Assembly: GCF_021117365.1 (NCBI RefSeq)
Contig: NZ_CP088262.1
Coordinates: 1,736,001 to 1,800,000 of the forward strand
Reading direction: 5' to 3'
DNA from: Nocardioides sp. cx-173
GTDB lineage: Bacteria > Actinomycetota > Actinomycetes > Propionibacteriales > Nocardioidaceae
Length of the DNA stretch: 64,000 nt
Shown: piece after piece, positions 62,478-64,000 of the stretch
Layout: each line of letters opens with the position of its first letter
Numbering within the stretch: position 1 is the first letter of the stretch
Notes under the pieces: generated by a model
Database searches by the model: none
Told to the model about the DNA's origin: nothing
Seen by the model: only the letters and a program-made list of their open reading frames with translations
Translations under genes and position numbers: made by a program

Positions 62478-64000
62478 TCAGGCAAGCTTCATCCGGTCGA
62501 GGATCCAGGCGAGCGAGAACGCGCGGTCGTGCCAGGCCTTGTAGCGACCCGACACGCCGCCGTGCCCGGCGGCCATCTCGATGCGCAGGAGCACGTCCGG
62601 CTCGACCGCCGTGGCCCGCAGTCGGGCCACCCACTTGGCCGGCTCCACGTACAGCACCCGGGTGTCGTTGAACGACGTCTCGGCCAGGATCGGGGGGTAG
62701 CGCACCGCCGCCACGTTGTCGTAAGGCGCGTAGCCGGCGATGTAGTCGTAGACCTCCGGGTCGGCCTCCGGGTTGCCCCACTCGTCGTACTCCGTGACGG
62801 TCAGCGGCAGCGTGGCGTCCAGCATGGTGGTGAGGTTGTCCACGAACGGGACGCCGGCCACGATGCCCCCGAAGAGCTCGGGCGCCTGGTTGGCCACGGC
62901 GCCCATCAGGAGCCCGCCCGCGCTCGCGCCCTCGGCGACGAGGGTCTCCGGCGTGGTCCAGCCGGTGTCGACCAGGTGACGCGCACAGGCGATGAAGTCG
63001 GAGAAGGTGTTCTGCTTGTGCATCATCTTGCCGTCGTCGTACCACCGACGGCCGAGCTCGCCGCCGCCGCGCACGTGCGCGATCGCGAAGGCGGCGCCAC
63101 GATCGAGCAAGGAGAGACGGGCCACGGAGAAGTACGGGTCGATCGACGCCTCGTAGGCGCCGTAGCCGTAGAGCAGCACGGGCACCGGCCCGGTGCCGCC
63201 GCCGACGCCCTCGCGGGAGCCGCGGCGGGCCACGATCGAGATCGGGACCTGCTCGCCGTCCTCGGCGCTGGCCCAGAGCCGGTGCTCCTCGTAGTCGGCC
63301 GGGTCGTAGCCGCCGAGCACCGGGGTACGCCGCCGCAGCACCAGCTCGCGGGTGCGGACGTCGTAGTCGTAGATCGAGGCCGGGACCGCCATCGTGGTGT
63401 AGCCCAGGCGGACCGTCGGCTGGGTGAAGGACGGGTTGCCGCCCGACCCCACGGTGTAGACGGGTGCGTCGAACTCCACGAGGTAGTCGTCGGAGACACC
63501 CGCCTCGCCCAGCTCCAGGATCCGCAGCTGGGTCAGGCCCTGGCTGCGCTGGTGGACGACCAGATGGCCGGCGAACGCGTCGACGTCCTCGAGCCGGGTC
63601 GCTGGGTCGTGGGCGATGAGCGGCTGCCACTGCGCTGACGGGGTCGGCGCGATCGGGGCGGCGGCCAGCTCGAAGTCGGGGCCGGTGGCGTTGTGCAGGA
63701 CCAGGAACCGGTCCTGCCCGGCGATCACGGCGTGCTCGAGGGAGTACTCGACCCCCTCCTGGCGCTCGCAGAAGAGACGGAAGCCCGCGTCCGGGTCGTC
63801 GGCGTCGAGGAAGCGGTACTCCGAGGTGGTCTTCGACCCCGAGGCGATGACCAGGAACCGGTCGCTGCGGGTGCGGCCGAGGCCGACGAAGAACCGCCCG
63901 TCCGTCTCGTGGTGCACCAGCTCGTCGTCGTCCTGGCCGGTGCCGAGCGCGTGGCGCCAGATCTTGTCCGCGCGCCAGCTCTCGTCCACGGTGGAGTAGT
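62478..64000 (-). CDS. ptrB: Oligopeptidase B-like S9 serine peptidase (5' end outside window)
   Basis: At least 506 residues; the gene continues past 64000. N-terminal part here is the end of a beta-propeller (WRHALGTGQDDDELV, FFVGLGRTRSDRFL), then the alpha/beta-hydrolase domain with nucleophile Ser in EGASAGGLLMGAVANQ, Asp near EPDVL and His in AAGHGGVSGRYKAW. FSDFIACARHLVDTGW and HVRGGGELGRRWYDDGK are typical of oligopeptidase B, which cleaves short peptides after basic residues. Cytosolic, single gene. Confidence 0.93.
   Translation of the reverse strand, partial: YSTVDESWRADKIWRHALGTGQDDDELVHHETDGRFFVGLGRTRSDRFLVIASGSKTTSEYRFLDADDPDAGFRLFCERQEGVEYSLEHAVIAGQDRFLVLHNATGPDFELAAAPIAPTPSAQWQPLIAHDPATRLEDVDAFAGHLVVHQRSQGLTQLRILELGEAGVSDDYLVEFDAPVYTVGSGGNPSFTQPTVRLGYTTMAVPASIYDYDVRTRELVLRRRTPVLGGYDPADYEEHRLWASAEDGEQVPISIVARRGSREGVGGGTGPVPVLLYGYGAYEASIDPYFSVARLSLLDRGAAFAIAHVRGGGELGRRWYDDGKMMHKQNTFSDFIACARHLVDTGWTTPETLVAEGASAGGLLMGAVANQAPELFGGIVAGVPFVDNLTTMLDATLPLTVTEYDEWGNPEADPEVYDYIAGYAPYDNVAAVRYPPILAETSFNDTRVLYVEPAKWVARLRATAVEPDVLLRIEMAAGHGGVSGRYKAWHDRAFSLAWILDRMKLA

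Overview
The window is very GC-rich, uses GTG and TTG starts freely, and follows the classic actinobacterial order his - trp - lgt - gltBD - pyk - pdtaR - polA - rpsA - coaE. Together with PriA-type HisA, mycolate-free lipid genes and the HGxxPAAW and TIGR03085-type small families, this points to a chromosomal segment of a Nocardioides-like member of the Nocardioidaceae. No phage, transposase, integrase, plasmid or CRISPR genes were found.

Layout. 1-2.6 kb: end of hisB, then hisH, a small membrane protein, hisA/priA and hisF. 2.6-7.2 kb: a frameshifted small gene, a TIGR03085-like protein and a heterodimeric ABC exporter. 7.2-12.3 kb: hisI and the trp genes (trp-associated membrane protein, HGxxPAAW protein, DUF2752 protein, trpC-trpB-trpA); trpE is absent from its usual slot and no trpF is present. 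12.3-20 kb: SCO1-like lipoprotein, lgt, and glutamate synthase gltB-gltD. 20-22.6 kb: pyruvate kinase, an unusual tRNA with a CAA anticodon, a 59-residue protein behind a strong promoter, and the ANTAR response regulator pdtaR. 22.8-27.8 kb: a complete branched-chain amino acid ABC importer (livKHMGF). 27.9-32.5 kb: DUF554 protein, acetyltransferase, thioesterase and DNA polymerase I.

32.5-52.6 kb is the most distinctive part. Mycobacteria keep polA and rpsA next to each other; here about 25 kb lies between them. It holds a GMC oxidoreductase/SDR operon, a condensation-type acyltransferase, AftD-like arabinofuranosyltransferase, a GT-C-like membrane protein, a polysaccharide flippase, a large membrane protein, DUF2613, a GT4 glycosyltransferase, two SAM methyltransferases, a decaprenyl-phosphate phosphoribosyltransferase and two DUF3068 proteins. 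This resembles the mycobacterial Rv0224c-Rv0227c and Rv0236c/Rv0236A envelope genes gathered in one place, and probably builds or transports an arabinan-containing envelope glycan or lipoglycan.

52.6-57 kb: methyltransferase, a phosphotransferase with a damaged 5' end, an ArsR remnant joined to an SRPBCC gene, and a secreted calcium-repeat protein. 57-64 kb: rpsA, a GlxA-type regulator divergent from a tiny membrane protein, coaE, an acetyltransferase without a standard start, a SigB-like sigma factor behind an ECF-type promoter, and the 3' part of an oligopeptidase B gene.

Three patterns recur. Many genes have a -10-like hexamer ending 6-7 nt before the start codon, which predicts leaderless mRNAs. 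Short 10-12 bp tandem repeats lie over stop codons or in intergenic gaps. Perfect palindromes lie just after operon ends, one of them in two copies 17 kb apart.
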